A stretch of DNA of 33,758 nucleotides from Candidatus Eisenbacteria bacterium (lineage in GTDB: Bacteria; Eisenbacteria; RBG-16-71-46): the NCBI GenBank assembly GCA_020847735.1, contig JADLBL010000004.1, positions 1 through 33,758 of the forward strand. Reading direction: 5' to 3'. The notes below the pieces were generated by a model. That model saw only the letters and a program-made list of their open reading frames with translations. It did not search any database and was not told the DNA's origin. How positions within the stretch are numbered: position 1 is the first letter of the stretch; every line of letters starts with the position of its first letter. A program made the position numbers and the translations under genes. This document shows, in pieces, positions 14,995-25,300 of the stretch.

Positions 14995-17607
14995 ATGAAG
15001 GTCCCGCAGAACCCCGGCCTCGGCCGGCGGCTCCTCGTGCGCTTCGGCGTCCTCGCGACGTCCGTGGCGGCGATGGCCCTGCTGGCGATCGCGGCGAACG
15101 CCGCGCCGCCCGCGGGCACGCCGATCGGCAACACGGCGAGCGCCACGTACGTGGACGCCGCCTCGCAGACGCACACCGTCACCTCGAACCCGGTGACGAC
15201 CGTCGTGCAGCAGGTGGCGAGCTTCACGCTCACCGCCAACGGCACGCGCACCTCGGCGCCCGGCGGATCGGTCGCGTTCCCGCACGTCCTCACGAACACG
15301 GGCAACGGGTCCGACGCGTTCCCGCTCACGGTCGCGAACCTGGGCGGCGACAACTTCGACCTGACCGGCCTCGCGCTCTACGCCGACGCGGACGCCAACG
15401 GCGTGGCGGACAACTTCGTCCCGCTCGCGACCACCGGCACGCTGGCGCCCGGCGCACAGTTCCACTTCGTGCTCATGGGCAGCGTGCCCGGCACGCAGGT
15501 GGCTGGGGACGTCTCGAACGTCCGCGTCTCGGCCGTCAGCACCTTCGACGGCGCGCAGACGGCGTTCAACGACGACCAGGTCACGGTCACGGGCAACGCC
15601 GTGCTCGCGGTGACCAAGGCGATCAGCCAGAACAACGGCGCCTCGCCGAGCGGCCCCTACACCTACACCCTGTCGTACACCAACTCGGGCAACGCGACGG
15701 CCTCCGGCCTGCGCCTGACCGACATGATTCCCGCCGGCATGACGTTCGTGCCGGGCAGCGCGCGCTGGAGCGTCACGGGCGCGACGCCGCTGACGGACGC
15801 CGACTCGACCGACGCGCAGGGCGTGGCCCCCGCGACCGTTCGCTTCGACTTCAACGTCGCGACGGGCGGCGCGGTCACCGCGCAGCTCAACCAGGTGCCG
15901 CCGGGCCAGTCGGGCAGCGTGACCTTCCAGGTCAACGTCAACGCCGGCCTCGCTCCGCAGGTGATCGACAACTCGGCGCGCTTCGCCTACAACGACGGCG
16001 TCGCGAACATCGGACCGTTCTTCACCAACCTCGCGTCGTTCACCGTGAACCAGGCGGTCGCGCTCACGTTCACCGGCCAGACGATCCCGAGCGCGCTGCA
16101 GGGCTCGGTCGTCACGTTCACCAACACGCTGACCAACAACGGCAACGGTTCGGACGTGTTCGACATCACGGTGAACACGGGCACGTTCCCGGCGGGCAGC
16201 TCGGTGACGCTGTACCAGACCGGCGGGCTCGCGCTGCTCACCGACTCGAACGGCAACGGCATCCCGGACACCGGGCCCGTCGCCGCCGGCGCGACGTACG
16301 ACGTCGTGCTGCGCGTGCAGCTGCCCTCGGCCGCCACCGGCGGTCCCTACTCGCTCACCAAGACGGCGACCTCGTGGACGAATCCGCTGGTCTCTGCGGT
16401 GGCGACCGACGTGCTGACGGCCATCGTCGCCAACAGCGTGGACCTCACGAACGACTCCGCGCTTCCGGGCGCTCCCGGCGCCGGACCCGGCCCCGAGGCC
16501 GCGTTCGTGGTGCGCAACACCACGACCCCCGGCACGACGACGCGCTTCACGCTGTACGTGAACAACACCAGCGGCCAGAACGACAACTTCGACCTCGCGG
16601 CGAGCACCGACAACACGTTCGGCGCGATCACGCTCCCGGCCGGCTGGTCGGTGACGTTCCGTAACGCCTCGAACAGCGTCATCACCAACACGGGCGTCAT
16701 CGCTTCCGGCGCCGCGACGCTGGTCTACGCCGACGTGGACGTGCCCGCGGGCGCGGCCGCGGCCGACGTGGACCTGTATTTCCGCTCGCGATCGCCCGTC
16801 TCCGGAGCGTCCGACCGCATCCACGACCAGGTGCGCGTCAGCGTCGTGCGCAGCCTGACGCTGGTGCCGAACAACTCGGCCCAGGTCGCCCCCGGCGGCT
16901 TCGTCGTGTACACGCACATGCTGACGAACACCGGCAACGTGCTCGAAGGCGACGGCACGGGCAGCTTCGTGTCGCTCGCCATGGCCAACGACCAGGCGGG
17001 CTGGAGTTCGGCCCTGTACTGGGACACGAACGGCAACGGCGGCTTCGACGGCGCCGACCAGCCGGTCTCCGACCTCTCGTCGCTCGGCGGCCTCGCCCCG
17101 GGTGCGAGCGTGCGGCTGTTCGTGCAGGTGTTCGCGCCGGCCGGCGCCCCGCTGGGCCAGCTCAACACGACCACGGTCTCGGCGACGACGTCGAACCTGG
17201 CCTACACCGACCCGGTCCCCGCGGTCGCCAACGCGACGGACGGCACCACGGTCATCAACGGCCAGCTCACGATCACCAAGACGCAGAGCGTGGACCGTGA
17301 CTGCAACGGCGTCGCGGACTCGACGTTCACGTCGGCGAACCTCGCCTACGGCGCGGTGCCCGGCGCGTGCATCCGCTACGAGATCACGGTCACGAACATC
17401 GGCACCACGCCGGTGACCGGTGTCGTCGTCAACGACGCGACCCCGGCCAACACCTGGTCGTGGAACGCCGCCCTGGCGAGCACGACGGTGGGCGGCATCA
17501 CGGTGCCCGCCGACGGCGCGAGCGGCGCGGTGACGGCGAACGTGGGCGTTCTGGGACCCGGCCAGTCGGCCGTGATCCAGTTCAGCGTGCGGATCGCCTT
17601 CCCGTGA
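14995..17607 (+). CDS. Large secreted DUF11-repeat surface protein
   Basis: An 870-residue exported protein. The signal peptide (to about residue 36, with a LAIAANA-type cleavage) leaves a mature start APPAGTPIGNTASATY. The protein is a string of beta-rich modules, each with an 'NTGNGSDAF/VF' type strand, near residues 95-110 and 380-395. A clear DUF11 module starts at about 202 (AVLAVTKAISQNNG ... TDMIPAGMTFVPGSARW) and another at about 757 (LTITKTQSVDRDCNG ... VVVNDATPANTWSW). Short Asp/Asn loops such as DADANGVAD and DSNGNGIPD look like calcium-binding sites. There is no C-terminal T9SS sorting domain, LPXTG motif or membrane span, so its surface attachment must rely on something else. GGAGGGG lies before the ATG at 14995; an earlier in-frame ATG at 14947 would add residues lacking an SD. 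The mature N-terminus is shared with the barrel protein downstream. Confidence 0.85.
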   Translation: MKVPQNPGLGRRLLVRFGVLATSVAAMALLAIAANAAPPAGTPIGNTASATYVDAASQTHTVTSNPVTTVVQQVASFTLTANGTRTSAPGGSVAFPHVLTNTGNGSDAFPLTVANLGGDNFDLTGLALYADADANGVADNFVPLATTGTLAPGAQFHFVLMGSVPGTQVAGDVSNVRVSAVSTFDGAQTAFNDDQVTVTGNAVLAVTKAISQNNGASPSGPYTYTLSYTNSGNATASGLRLTDMIPAGMTFVPGSARWSVTGATPLTDADSTDAQGVAPATVRFDFNVATGGAVTAQLNQVPPGQSGSVTFQVNVNAGLAPQVIDNSARFAYNDGVANIGPFFTNLASFTVNQAVALTFTGQTIPSALQGSVVTFTNTLTNNGNGSDVFDITVNTGTFPAGSSVTLYQTGGLALLTDSNGNGIPDTGPVAAGATYDVVLRVQLPSAATGGPYSLTKTATSWTNPLVSAVATDVLTAIVANSVDLTNDSALPGAPGAGPGPEAAFVVRNTTTPGTTTRFTLYVNNTSGQNDNFDLAASTDNTFGAITLPAGWSVTFRNASNSVITNTGVIASGAATLVYADVDVPAGAAAADVDLYFRSRSPVSGASDRIHDQVRVSVVRSLTLVPNNSAQVAPGGFVVYTHMLTNTGNVLEGDGTGSFVSLAMANDQAGWSSALYWDTNGNGGFDGADQPVSDLSSLGGLAPGASVRLFVQVFAPAGAPLGQLNTTTVSATTSNLAYTDPVPAVANATDGTTVINGQLTITKTQSVDRDCNGVADSTFTSANLAYGAVPGACIRYEITVTNIGTTPVTGVVVNDATPANTWSWNAALASTTVGGITVPADGASGAVTANVGVLGPGQSAVIQFSVRIAFP

Positions 17608-17627
17608 TGTCACGCGGCTGAAGCAGC

Positions 17628-17746
17628 GACCGGCGCGGAGCACGGAAGCTTCGCGCCGGTCGTGGGCGCCGGGACGGAAGGTCCCGACGCCCGCAACCAC
17701 CCCGAGGCGTCGGGCGAGGACGGCACCCTGGTCCGTCCCGCCCGGC
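17628..17746 (+). promoter_or_regulatory. Three consecutive long hairpins in the leader of the barrel-protein gene
   Basis: Hairpin 1 (17628-17661): ten perfect pairs (GACCGGCGCG with CGCGCCGGTC), then four more, closing on the loop ACGGAA. Hairpin 2 (17662-17694): 13 pairs (one a wobble) interrupted by one C-A mismatch, loop GGAAG. Hairpin 3 (17709-17746): about 14 pairs with one bulged A, loop CACCCTGGT. Together they fill most of the 163-nt gap. Hairpins 1 and 2 both carry ACGGAAG at the apex, so GGA is exposed in both loops, the layout recognised by CsrA/RsmA proteins. No U-run follows any of them. The structures are visible; the regulator is inference. Confidence 0.6.
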
Positions 17747-17770
17747 CCGAGGGGAACCCGGACCCGGTAC

Positions 17771-20700
17771 ATGAGCCCAGCAAGGATCACAGAACGGTTT
17801 CGACACGCCCCGCCCGCCCCGATGCGCGCGTGGGCGTTCGGGCTTGTTCTGGCCCTTGTCCCGCCCGCCTTCGCCGCGCCGCCGGCGGGCACGCCGATCC
17901 CCAACACGGCCTACGCCTCCGGCCGCGACTCCTCCGGCGGCTCGCCGGTCCTCGGCACCAGCAACACCGTCACCGCCCACGTGCAGGTGCTCGAAGGCGT
18001 CTCGCTGTGGCCCGACCGCCGCGCCTCGGCCGCCGCGGGCGCGAGCGTCACGTTCCAGCACCGGCTTCGCAACCGCGGCAACTTCACCGGCGACTTCCAG
18101 CTCGAAGCCGTGGACCTGGGTGGCGATCAGTTCGACTTCGGCGCCTTCACGCTCGTGCACGACGTGGACCGCGACGGTCAGGTCGGCGGCGCGGACGTGG
18201 TCGTGCCCAATGCCGGCACGCTCGCGATCGCCCCCGGCGACTCGGCCGACCTGCTGGTCACGGTCCAGGCCGCCGGCACGCCCGGGCTCGGACGCTTCTC
18301 GCTGAGGGCCACGAGCGGTTTTCAGTCGGTCACCGCCTCGGTGACCGACAGCGTGGACGTCGCGCCGCTCGCGCCGGCGGTGGTGCTGTTCGCCGAGAAG
18401 TCCGCTTCGCGCCCCGTCGTCGAGTGGGGCGACGAGTTCGACTACCGCGTGCGGGTCGCGAACCGCTCCGACAGCGCGCTCGCGTCGGTCACGCTCGACG
18501 ACGCGCTTCCGCCGGGATTCACCTACGTGCGCGGAACCGCGCGGATCGGCGGCGTTCCCGCCCCGGATCCCGCCGGCGCGCCGGGCCCGCGCCTCGACCA
18601 CGCGCTCGGGAGCCTAGCGCCCCGCGGCGAGGTCGAGCTCGTCTACCGCGCGCGCGTCGGCCCCGGCGCCCCCGCGGGCGACGCGCGCAGCGAGGCGGTC
18701 GCGCATTCCGGCGTCGCGACCTCGAACACCGCCCTCGCCGTCGTGCGCGTGCAGGGCGACGCGTTCGCCGACGAGGCCATGGTCACGGGCACGGTCTACT
18801 ACGACGCCAACCGCGACGGCCGGCTTTCGCCCGGCGAGCCCGGGCTGGCGGGCGTGCGGCTCTACCTCGACGACGGTTCCTTCGCGGTCACCGACGAGCA
18901 CGGCCGCTACAGCCTGACCGGGCTCACGCCGCGCACGCACGCGCTCAAGGTGGACCGCACGACGCTGCCGCCTTCGGCGGCGGTCGCCGAGACCGACCTG
19001 CGCTCGTCGGGCCTGCCGGGCGTGCGCTTCGTGGACCTGACGCGCGGCGATCTCGTGCGCGCGGACTTCGCCGCCGTCGGCGACACGACGATGCTGCGCG
19101 AAGCGGGCGAGCGGCGCAGCGCCGTCGCGGGCCGCGGCGCCGACGAGCGCGAGCGCGTGCTCGGCCGCGGCGCGGAGGCGCTCGCCGGCTCGCGCGCGAC
19201 GCCGGATCCACGTTCGCTGCCGGCCGAACGCATCGTCACCGGCGAGAGCGAACTGCCGGTCGTGACCGCGGTCCCGCAGGCGGCCACCGCCGTGGCGCAG
19301 GCCGCCGCGCCCGCCGTGTTCGACGCCGCCGCGATCGAGGCCATGCTGCCGGACCTGGATCCGGACCTGGGTTTCGTCGGCTTCGCCGACCTCGACACGG
19401 TCGCGGGCTCGCAGGTGCCGGTGGTGGTCAAGGGCCGGCTCGGGACTCCGCTGCTGCTGCGCGTGAACGGAACGGTGCTGCCCGAGTCCCGCATCGGCCG
19501 CCGCTTCGCCGTGCCCCGGCAGGGTCTCGAGGTGTGGGAGTACATCGGCGTCTCGCTGCGCCCCGGCGTCAACGTGCTCGAAGTCGCGCCGCCGCGCTCG
19601 GTCGGGCGCGTCGCGCTGCGCCTGGTCGCGCCGGGACCGATCGCCCGGCTCGAGTGGAGCGCGCCCGCGGGCGTGCCCGCCGACGGACACAGCGTCGCCT
19701 CGCTGCTGCTGCGCGCGGTGGACGCGGCCGGAGTTCCGGTCGGCGAGCACACGCTGGTGACGCTGGACGCAGGCAGCGGACGGCTCGGCGCCGGCGATCT
19801 CGACCCGGCGACGCCGGGCGTGCAGGTGGCCATGCAGGGCGGCGCGCTGCGCGTGCCGCTGGTCGCGCCGGCGACGCCCGCGACCGTCAAGGTGACCGCC
19901 ACCACCGGCGGGACCCGCGCCGCGGCCGCGGTCGAGTTCGTGCCCGACCTGCGCCCGCTGATCGCCGTCGGCTCGCTCGAAGGCGTGGTCTCGCTGCGGC
20001 GCTTCGCCCGCGCGCGGCCCGGCGCCGCCTGGCAGCAGGCCTCGTTCGAGGCGCCGACGACGCAGTTCGCCAGCCAGAGCCGCGACGGCGAGGCGGCCGC
20101 GACGGCGCACGGCGCGATGTTCCTGAAGGGCCGCGTGCGCGAGTCGCTGCTGCTGACGGTCGGCTGGGATTCGGACCGGCCGCGCGACCTGCGGCAGTTC
20201 CGCGACCTGCAGCCGGACCGCGGCTTCCCGGTGCTCGGCGACGCTTCGGCGCGCGGCTGGGAGGCGCAGTCCACGGGCCAGCTCTACGTGCGCCTCGAGC
20301 AGCGCGAGGCGTCGGTGCTGTACGGCGACTTCGTCACCGGCGGCGCCGGCGCGCGCTCGCTGGGCAACTACAGCCGCAGCCTGACCGGCGCGGCGGCGCG
20401 CTGGGCGAACGACGCCGGCTCCTTCAGCGCGTTCACGAGCCGCGACCGCTCGGCGCGCGCGGTGGACGAGCTGCGCGGCGAGGGCACCTCGGGCCCCTAC
20501 CAGCTCACGCGCCTGCCGATGGTCGAGAACTCCGAACGGGTCGAGATCATCGTGCGCGACCGCGCGCAGCCCGCGATCGTGCGCGCGGCGAGCGTCAAGC
20601 AACGCTTCACCGACTACGAGATCGAACCGCTCACCGGCCGCGTGCTGCTGCGCGCGCCGGTGCCGAGCGTGGACGCCGAGCTGAACCCGGTCTTCGTGCG

Positions 20701-22387
20701 CGTCACCTACGAGGTCTCGGGCGGCGCGGCGCCCGCCTGGGTGAACGGCGTCGAGGGCCGCGTGCGCGTCAACCCGAAGCTCGAGCTGGGCGGCGTGTAC
20801 GTGGACGACCACGACCCGGCGGCCCCGTTCGAGCTGCGCTCGATCTCGACCGCCGCCCGCCTGCCGGCCGGCATGCAGCTCGAGGGCGAGTGGGCCTCGA
20901 CGCGCCACGTCGGCGGCATCGCCGGCGACGCCGGCCGGTTCGAGCTGCGGCGCGAGGACGACCGCGTGCAGGCGCGGGTGTGGGGCGCGGTCAGCTCGAA
21001 CGGTTTCGACAACCCGGGCGCGGGGCTCGCCGGCGGCCGCAGCGAAGCGGGCGCGCGCTGGAGCACCCGCCTGGCGCCGCGCACGCGGCTGAACGGCGAG
21101 GCGCTGTTCTCCGCCGACGCCCGCGGCGACGAGAAGCGCGAAGGCGCGATGCTGGCGATCGACCGGCAGCTCGACGAGGCCTGGCGCGGCGAGCTGGGCG
21201 TGCGCTGGTCGAAGCTCGACACCCGCGCCCCGGGCGGGGAACCGGCGAGCGCCGCCATTCGCGCCCGGCTCGCCGCGCAGTGGCCGAAGCGCCCCGAGTG
21301 GAGCGGCTACGGCGAGCTCGAGCAGGACACGCGCGAGTTCGACCGGCGCATGGCGGCGCTGGGCGGCGAGTACCGCTTCAGCCCGCGCGGCCGGCTCTAC
21401 GCGCGCCACGAGCTGCTGTCCAGCTTCTCCTCCGCCTGGGCGCTCTCCGGCGCGCAGAAGCAGGCGGCGACGGTGGTCGGCGTGGACGCCGACGTCGCAC
21501 GCGACGCGCACCTGTTCAGCGAGTACCGCCTCGGCGACGCCTTCGGCGGCCGCGAGGCGCAGGCCGCCGTCGGCCTGCGCAACGGCTGGAAGCTCGCGAG
21601 CGGCATGCGCGTCGGTACGTCGTTCGAGCGCGTGACGCCGCTGCAGGGTTCGAACCAGGGTCCGAGCACCGCGCTCACCGGCAGCGTGGACTGGACCGAG
21701 GATCCGCTGTGGAAGGGCTCCTCACGGGCCGAGGTGCGCACGAACCGCTCGTCGGATCAGTTCCTGCAGAGCCTGGCCGCAGCGGTCAGGCTCGACTCGG
21801 CCTGGACCGGGCTCGGCCGGCACCTGCTGACGCTCGAACGCCGCCACGGGCAGGGCGGCGACGCACGCGAGCGGCTGCAGCTCGCCTTCGCCTATCGCCC
21901 CGGCGGACCGTTCGACGCCATCGGGCGCTGGGAGCTGCGCTACGACCGTGAAGCGCCCGGAATCGGGGAACGCACGCGCCGCGTCGCCAACATCGCGGGC
22001 CTCGCGACGACCGCGCGGGCCGGCGAGTTCGAGACGTCGCTCGCGTGGGCGGGCAAGGTGACGCGCGAGCAGTCGGCCGGGTTCGTGACCGCCGGCGGAG
22101 CGCAGTGGCTGCACGGCCGCGTCACGCGCGACCTCGGGCGGCAGTGGGACTGCGGGCTCACCGCCAGCGTTCTCGCCGGGCGCCGGATCGCGCAACGCCA
22201 GTACGGGCTCGGCGCCGAAGCCGGACGGTTGCTGCCCGGCGGCGCGTGGGTGTCGCTGGGCTTCAACCGCTTCGGCTACGCCGACGACGAGCTGACCGGC
22301 GAGCAGTGGACGCGCTCGGGCGCGTACCTGCGCATGCGGGTCAAGTTCGACGAGACGTTCTTCCAGCGCGACGGGGTGCGCCGGTGA
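17771..22387 (+). CDS. DUF11/SdrD-like protein with C-terminal outer-membrane beta-barrel
   Basis: A 1538-residue exported protein. The signal peptide ends near residue 35 (ALVPPAFA), giving the mature start APPAGTPIPNTAYAS. Modules in order: an N-terminal beta domain shared with the upstream protein (36-200); DUF11 (about 205-320, DALPPGFTYVRGTARIGG); an SdrD-B/CNA-B-like domain (337-400, GTVYYDANRDGRLSPGEPGL); a variable helical linker; and a Big-1/invasin-like Ig domain (about 628-725, GVPADGHSVASLLLRAVDAA). The last 800 residues alternate polar and hydrophobic strands with aromatic ends, finishing YLRMRVKFDETFF, as expected of a large outer-membrane beta-barrel. It could anchor or export the other DUF11 proteins. 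ATG 17771 has GAGGGG 16 nt away, longer than usual; ATG 17822, just before the hydrophobic core, is an alternative start. The stop overlaps the next gene by GTGA. Confidence 0.8.
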   Translation: MSPARITERFRHAPPAPMRAWAFGLVLALVPPAFAAPPAGTPIPNTAYASGRDSSGGSPVLGTSNTVTAHVQVLEGVSLWPDRRASAAAGASVTFQHRLRNRGNFTGDFQLEAVDLGGDQFDFGAFTLVHDVDRDGQVGGADVVVPNAGTLAIAPGDSADLLVTVQAAGTPGLGRFSLRATSGFQSVTASVTDSVDVAPLAPAVVLFAEKSASRPVVEWGDEFDYRVRVANRSDSALASVTLDDALPPGFTYVRGTARIGGVPAPDPAGAPGPRLDHALGSLAPRGEVELVYRARVGPGAPAGDARSEAVAHSGVATSNTALAVVRVQGDAFADEAMVTGTVYYDANRDGRLSPGEPGLAGVRLYLDDGSFAVTDEHGRYSLTGLTPRTHALKVDRTTLPPSAAVAETDLRSSGLPGVRFVDLTRGDLVRADFAAVGDTTMLREAGERRSAVAGRGADERERVLGRGAEALAGSRATPDPRSLPAERIVTGESELPVVTAVPQAATAVAQAAAPAVFDAAAIEAMLPDLDPDLGFVGFADLDTVAGSQVPVVVKGRLGTPLLLRVNGTVLPESRIGRRFAVPRQGLEVWEYIGVSLRPGVNVLEVAPPRSVGRVALRLVAPGPIARLEWSAPAGVPADGHSVASLLLRAVDAAGVPVGEHTLVTLDAGSGRLGAGDLDPATPGVQVAMQGGALRVPLVAPATPATVKVTATTGGTRAAAAVEFVPDLRPLIAVGSLEGVVSLRRFARARPGAAWQQASFEAPTTQFASQSRDGEAAATAHGAMFLKGRVRESLLLTVGWDSDRPRDLRQFRDLQPDRGFPVLGDASARGWEAQSTGQLYVRLEQREASVLYGDFVTGGAGARSLGNYSRSLTGAAARWANDAGSFSAFTSRDRSARAVDELRGEGTSGPYQLTRLPMVENSERVEIIVRDRAQPAIVRAASVKQRFTDYEIEPLTGRVLLRAPVPSVDAELNPVFVRVTYEVSGGAAPAWVNGVEGRVRVNPKLELGGVYVDDHDPAAPFELRSISTAARLPAGMQLEGEWASTRHVGGIAGDAGRFELRREDDRVQARVWGAVSSNGFDNPGAGLAGGRSEAGARWSTRLAPRTRLNGEALFSADARGDEKREGAMLAIDRQLDEAWRGELGVRWSKLDTRAPGGEPASAAIRARLAAQWPKRPEWSGYGELEQDTREFDRRMAALGGEYRFSPRGRLYARHELLSSFSSAWALSGAQKQAATVVGVDADVARDAHLFSEYRLGDAFGGREAQAAVGLRNGWKLASGMRVGTSFERVTPLQGSNQGPSTALTGSVDWTEDPLWKGSSRAEVRTNRSSDQFLQSLAAAVRLDSAWTGLGRHLLTLERRHGQGGDARERLQLAFAYRPGGPFDAIGRWELRYDREAPGIGERTRRVANIAGLATTARAGEFETSLAWAGKVTREQSAGFVTAGGAQWLHGRVTRDLGRQWDCGLTASVLAGRRIAQRQYGLGAEAGRLLPGGAWVSLGFNRFGYADDELTGEQWTRSGAYLRMRVKFDETFFQRDGVRR

Positions 22388-25300
22388 CGCGCTCCGCGCG
22401 CGCCCTCGCGCTCGCGGCGCTGCTGCTCGCGATGGCGGCCGCGCCCGCCGGCGCGCAGGTCGTGCGCGCCTTCACGCCGCGCTTCACCACGAACCAGCCG
22501 GGCGACATCACGCTGATCGGCAACACCATCATGACGTGCAGCGGCGGCGGCGGCGGTCCGAACTCGTGCGCGAACGGCCGCAACGGCACCGGCAACAACG
22601 TCAACAACAACGATTTCAACATGGTCTACGTGGACGTGGACGGCGACGGCACCACGTTCTCCTCGAGCAGCGCCGACCTCGCCCTGCCGCCCGGGGCCAC
22701 CGTGCTGTGGGCCGGCCTCTACTGGGGCGGCTACTCGAACAACGCCGCGCGCAACACCGTCCGCTTCCTGACCCCGGCCAGCGGCTACGTGTCGCTGACG
22801 GCCACGCAGACGGACGCGAGCGGACGGGCCTACAAGTGCTTCGTGGACGTCACCGCGAGGGTGCAGGCGGGCATGAGCGGCACCTATCGCGCCGCCAACG
22901 TGCGTTCGACTCCGAACCAGACGAACGTGCACGGCGGTTGGGCGCTGGTGGTGGTGTACGGTCTCGCGAGCGAGCCGCCGCGGAACCTGGTCGTGTACGA
23001 CGGCTACGCGCTGGTGAGCGGCACGACCTCGGTGAACATCAACGTCTCCGGCTTCGTCACCCCGCCGGCCGGCGCGGTCAACAGCAAGCTCGGCGTCGTC
23101 ACCTGGGAGGGCGACCTCGGCTACACGGGCGACGCGTTCCAGCTGAACGGCACGCCGCTCTCCGACGCGGTGAACCCGGCGACCAACTTCTTCAACAGCT
23201 CGATCTCGCAGCTCGGCGCCCGCTTCACCGCCAAGAATCCCGACTACGTGAACCAGTACGGCTTCGACGCCGACCTGGTGAGCGCCAACGGAATCCTCGC
23301 CAACGGCGCGACCAGCGCGACCATCACGCTGACGACCAACGGCGACACCTACTACCCGGGCGTCGTCGCGTTCTCGACCGAGCTCTACGCGCCGGTGTTC
23401 GACGCCAGCAACTTCACCAAGACGGTGACCGACGTGAACGGAGGCGCGGTCCAGCCCGGCGACGTGCTCGAGTACACGGTCACGATGCGCAACACCGGCC
23501 AGGATCACGCGACCGCCTGCGTCATGCGCGACACGCTGCCGGCCAACGCCGCCTTCGTCCCCGGCTCGATGCAGGTGCTGAGCGGGCCCAACGCCGGCGC
23601 GAAGACCGACGGCGCCGGCGACGACCAGATGGACTACGCCGCGGCCTCCCGCACGGTCGTGGCGCGGCTCGGCACGGGCGCCAACGGCGCGAGCGGCGGC
23701 CAGCTGGACATCGGCGTGGCGAGCAGCGTGCGCTTCCGGGTCCAGGTGACCCCGCCCGCGCCGAGCGGCACCCTCGTTTCCAACCAGGGCTGGCTGGCGT
23801 TCACGGGCGCGCAGTCGGGCGTGGACTTCGTCGCCGAGAGCGACGGCGACGCCGTGACGGGCGGCCTGCAGCCGACGGTCGTGACCGTCACCGCCGCGCG
23901 CATGCTCGGCACGGTGTTCGAGGACGCGGCCTACGGCGGCGGCGCCGGCCGCACGCTCGCCGGCTCGGGCGGTACGGGACGGCCGGGCGCGCGCGTCGAG
24001 CTCTATTCCTCGGCCGGCGCGTTCCTGCAGGCGGTGACCGCGGGCGCGGGAGGCGCCTACGTCTTCGACGGCTGGCAGGCGGGCAGCTACACCCTCCGCG
24101 TCGTCAACGCGTCGGTCCGCTCGTCGCGCCCCGGCGCGGTCCCGGGGCTGCTGCCGGTCCAGACCTTCCGCACCGACGCGGTCTCCGGCGCCGCGGTCGC
24201 GGTCACCGACCGCGTGGGCGGCGAGAACCCGGCGCTCGCCGACGCCGACTCGAACACGACCGCCGCGACGCTCGCCTCGCTCACGAGCGGCGCGGCGACG
24301 CCGCAGTCGGTGACCGCGGTGACGCTCGGCATCGCCGATGTCGCCGGCCTCGACTTCGGCTACAACTTCGACACCATCGTCCGCACGGCCGACACCGGGC
24401 AGGGCACGCTGCGCCAGTTCCTGCTCAACGCCAACGCGCTCGGCAACGCGGGCCTGGCGCAGGCGGGGCTCACGGCGGGCACGGAGACCAGCGTGTTCAT
24501 GGTCGGCGACGGCCTCGCGCATCCGGGCCTGCGCGCGGGCCTCGCGAACCAGCTCACCGCGGGGGTCGTGCGCATCGCACCGCTCTCGCCGCTGCCGGCG
24601 CTCACCGACGCCGCGACGCGCGTGGACGGCGGCACGCAGACGGCCAACGTCGGCAACACCAATCCCGTCTCGCTCGGCGGCGGACAGACCACCGGCACCG
24701 ACGCGTTCCTGCTCGCGCCCGTTCCCGGCCCCGAGGTCGAGCTGCGCGACGGCGCCGCGCTGGCGATCGGGCTCGACCTGCAGGGCGCCGGCCAGTCGGT
24801 GGCGCGCCTGGCGCTCACGGGCTTCGGCAACGCTCCCGGCAGCGCCGCCGACGCCGGCGTGCGCGTCGGCGCGGGCGCGTCCTCGGCGCGAATCGAATCG
24901 TGCGTCCTCGGCGCCACGGCGTCCGCCTGGGCCGACCCCGGCGCGGCGCTGCGCGCGGGCGGCGACCTCGTGCGCGGAGCGGGTGGCGACGCCGGCACCG
25001 TCCAGAACTGCCTGCTCGGCTGGTCGGTGGGCAGCGCGATCACGCTCGCCACGGCCTCGGACGGCTGGACGGTCAGCGGCTGCGAAATCCGCGGCAACGC
25101 GCTCGGCAACCCCGCGCGCGGAGCGATCTCGATCGAGGCGAGCCTCGGTTCGTCCTTCAGCAACAGCTGGATCTCGGACACCGAGGGCAACGGCGTGGAC
25201 GCGCGCACCAGCACCGGCTCGAACAACTTCACGGACCTGACCGTGCGCCGTAGCGGCATCGGCGCGGGGGCGGGCGTCGCGACCGCGGGGTTGCGCCTCG

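Noticed and set aside
14539-17907. A very long open minus-strand frame opposite the 870-residue DUF11 protein
   Set aside because: Its translation is Arg/Val/His/Gly-rich low complexity with no domain, and the plus strand encodes a clear signal peptide and DUF11 modules. Long antisense frames are expected at this GC content.
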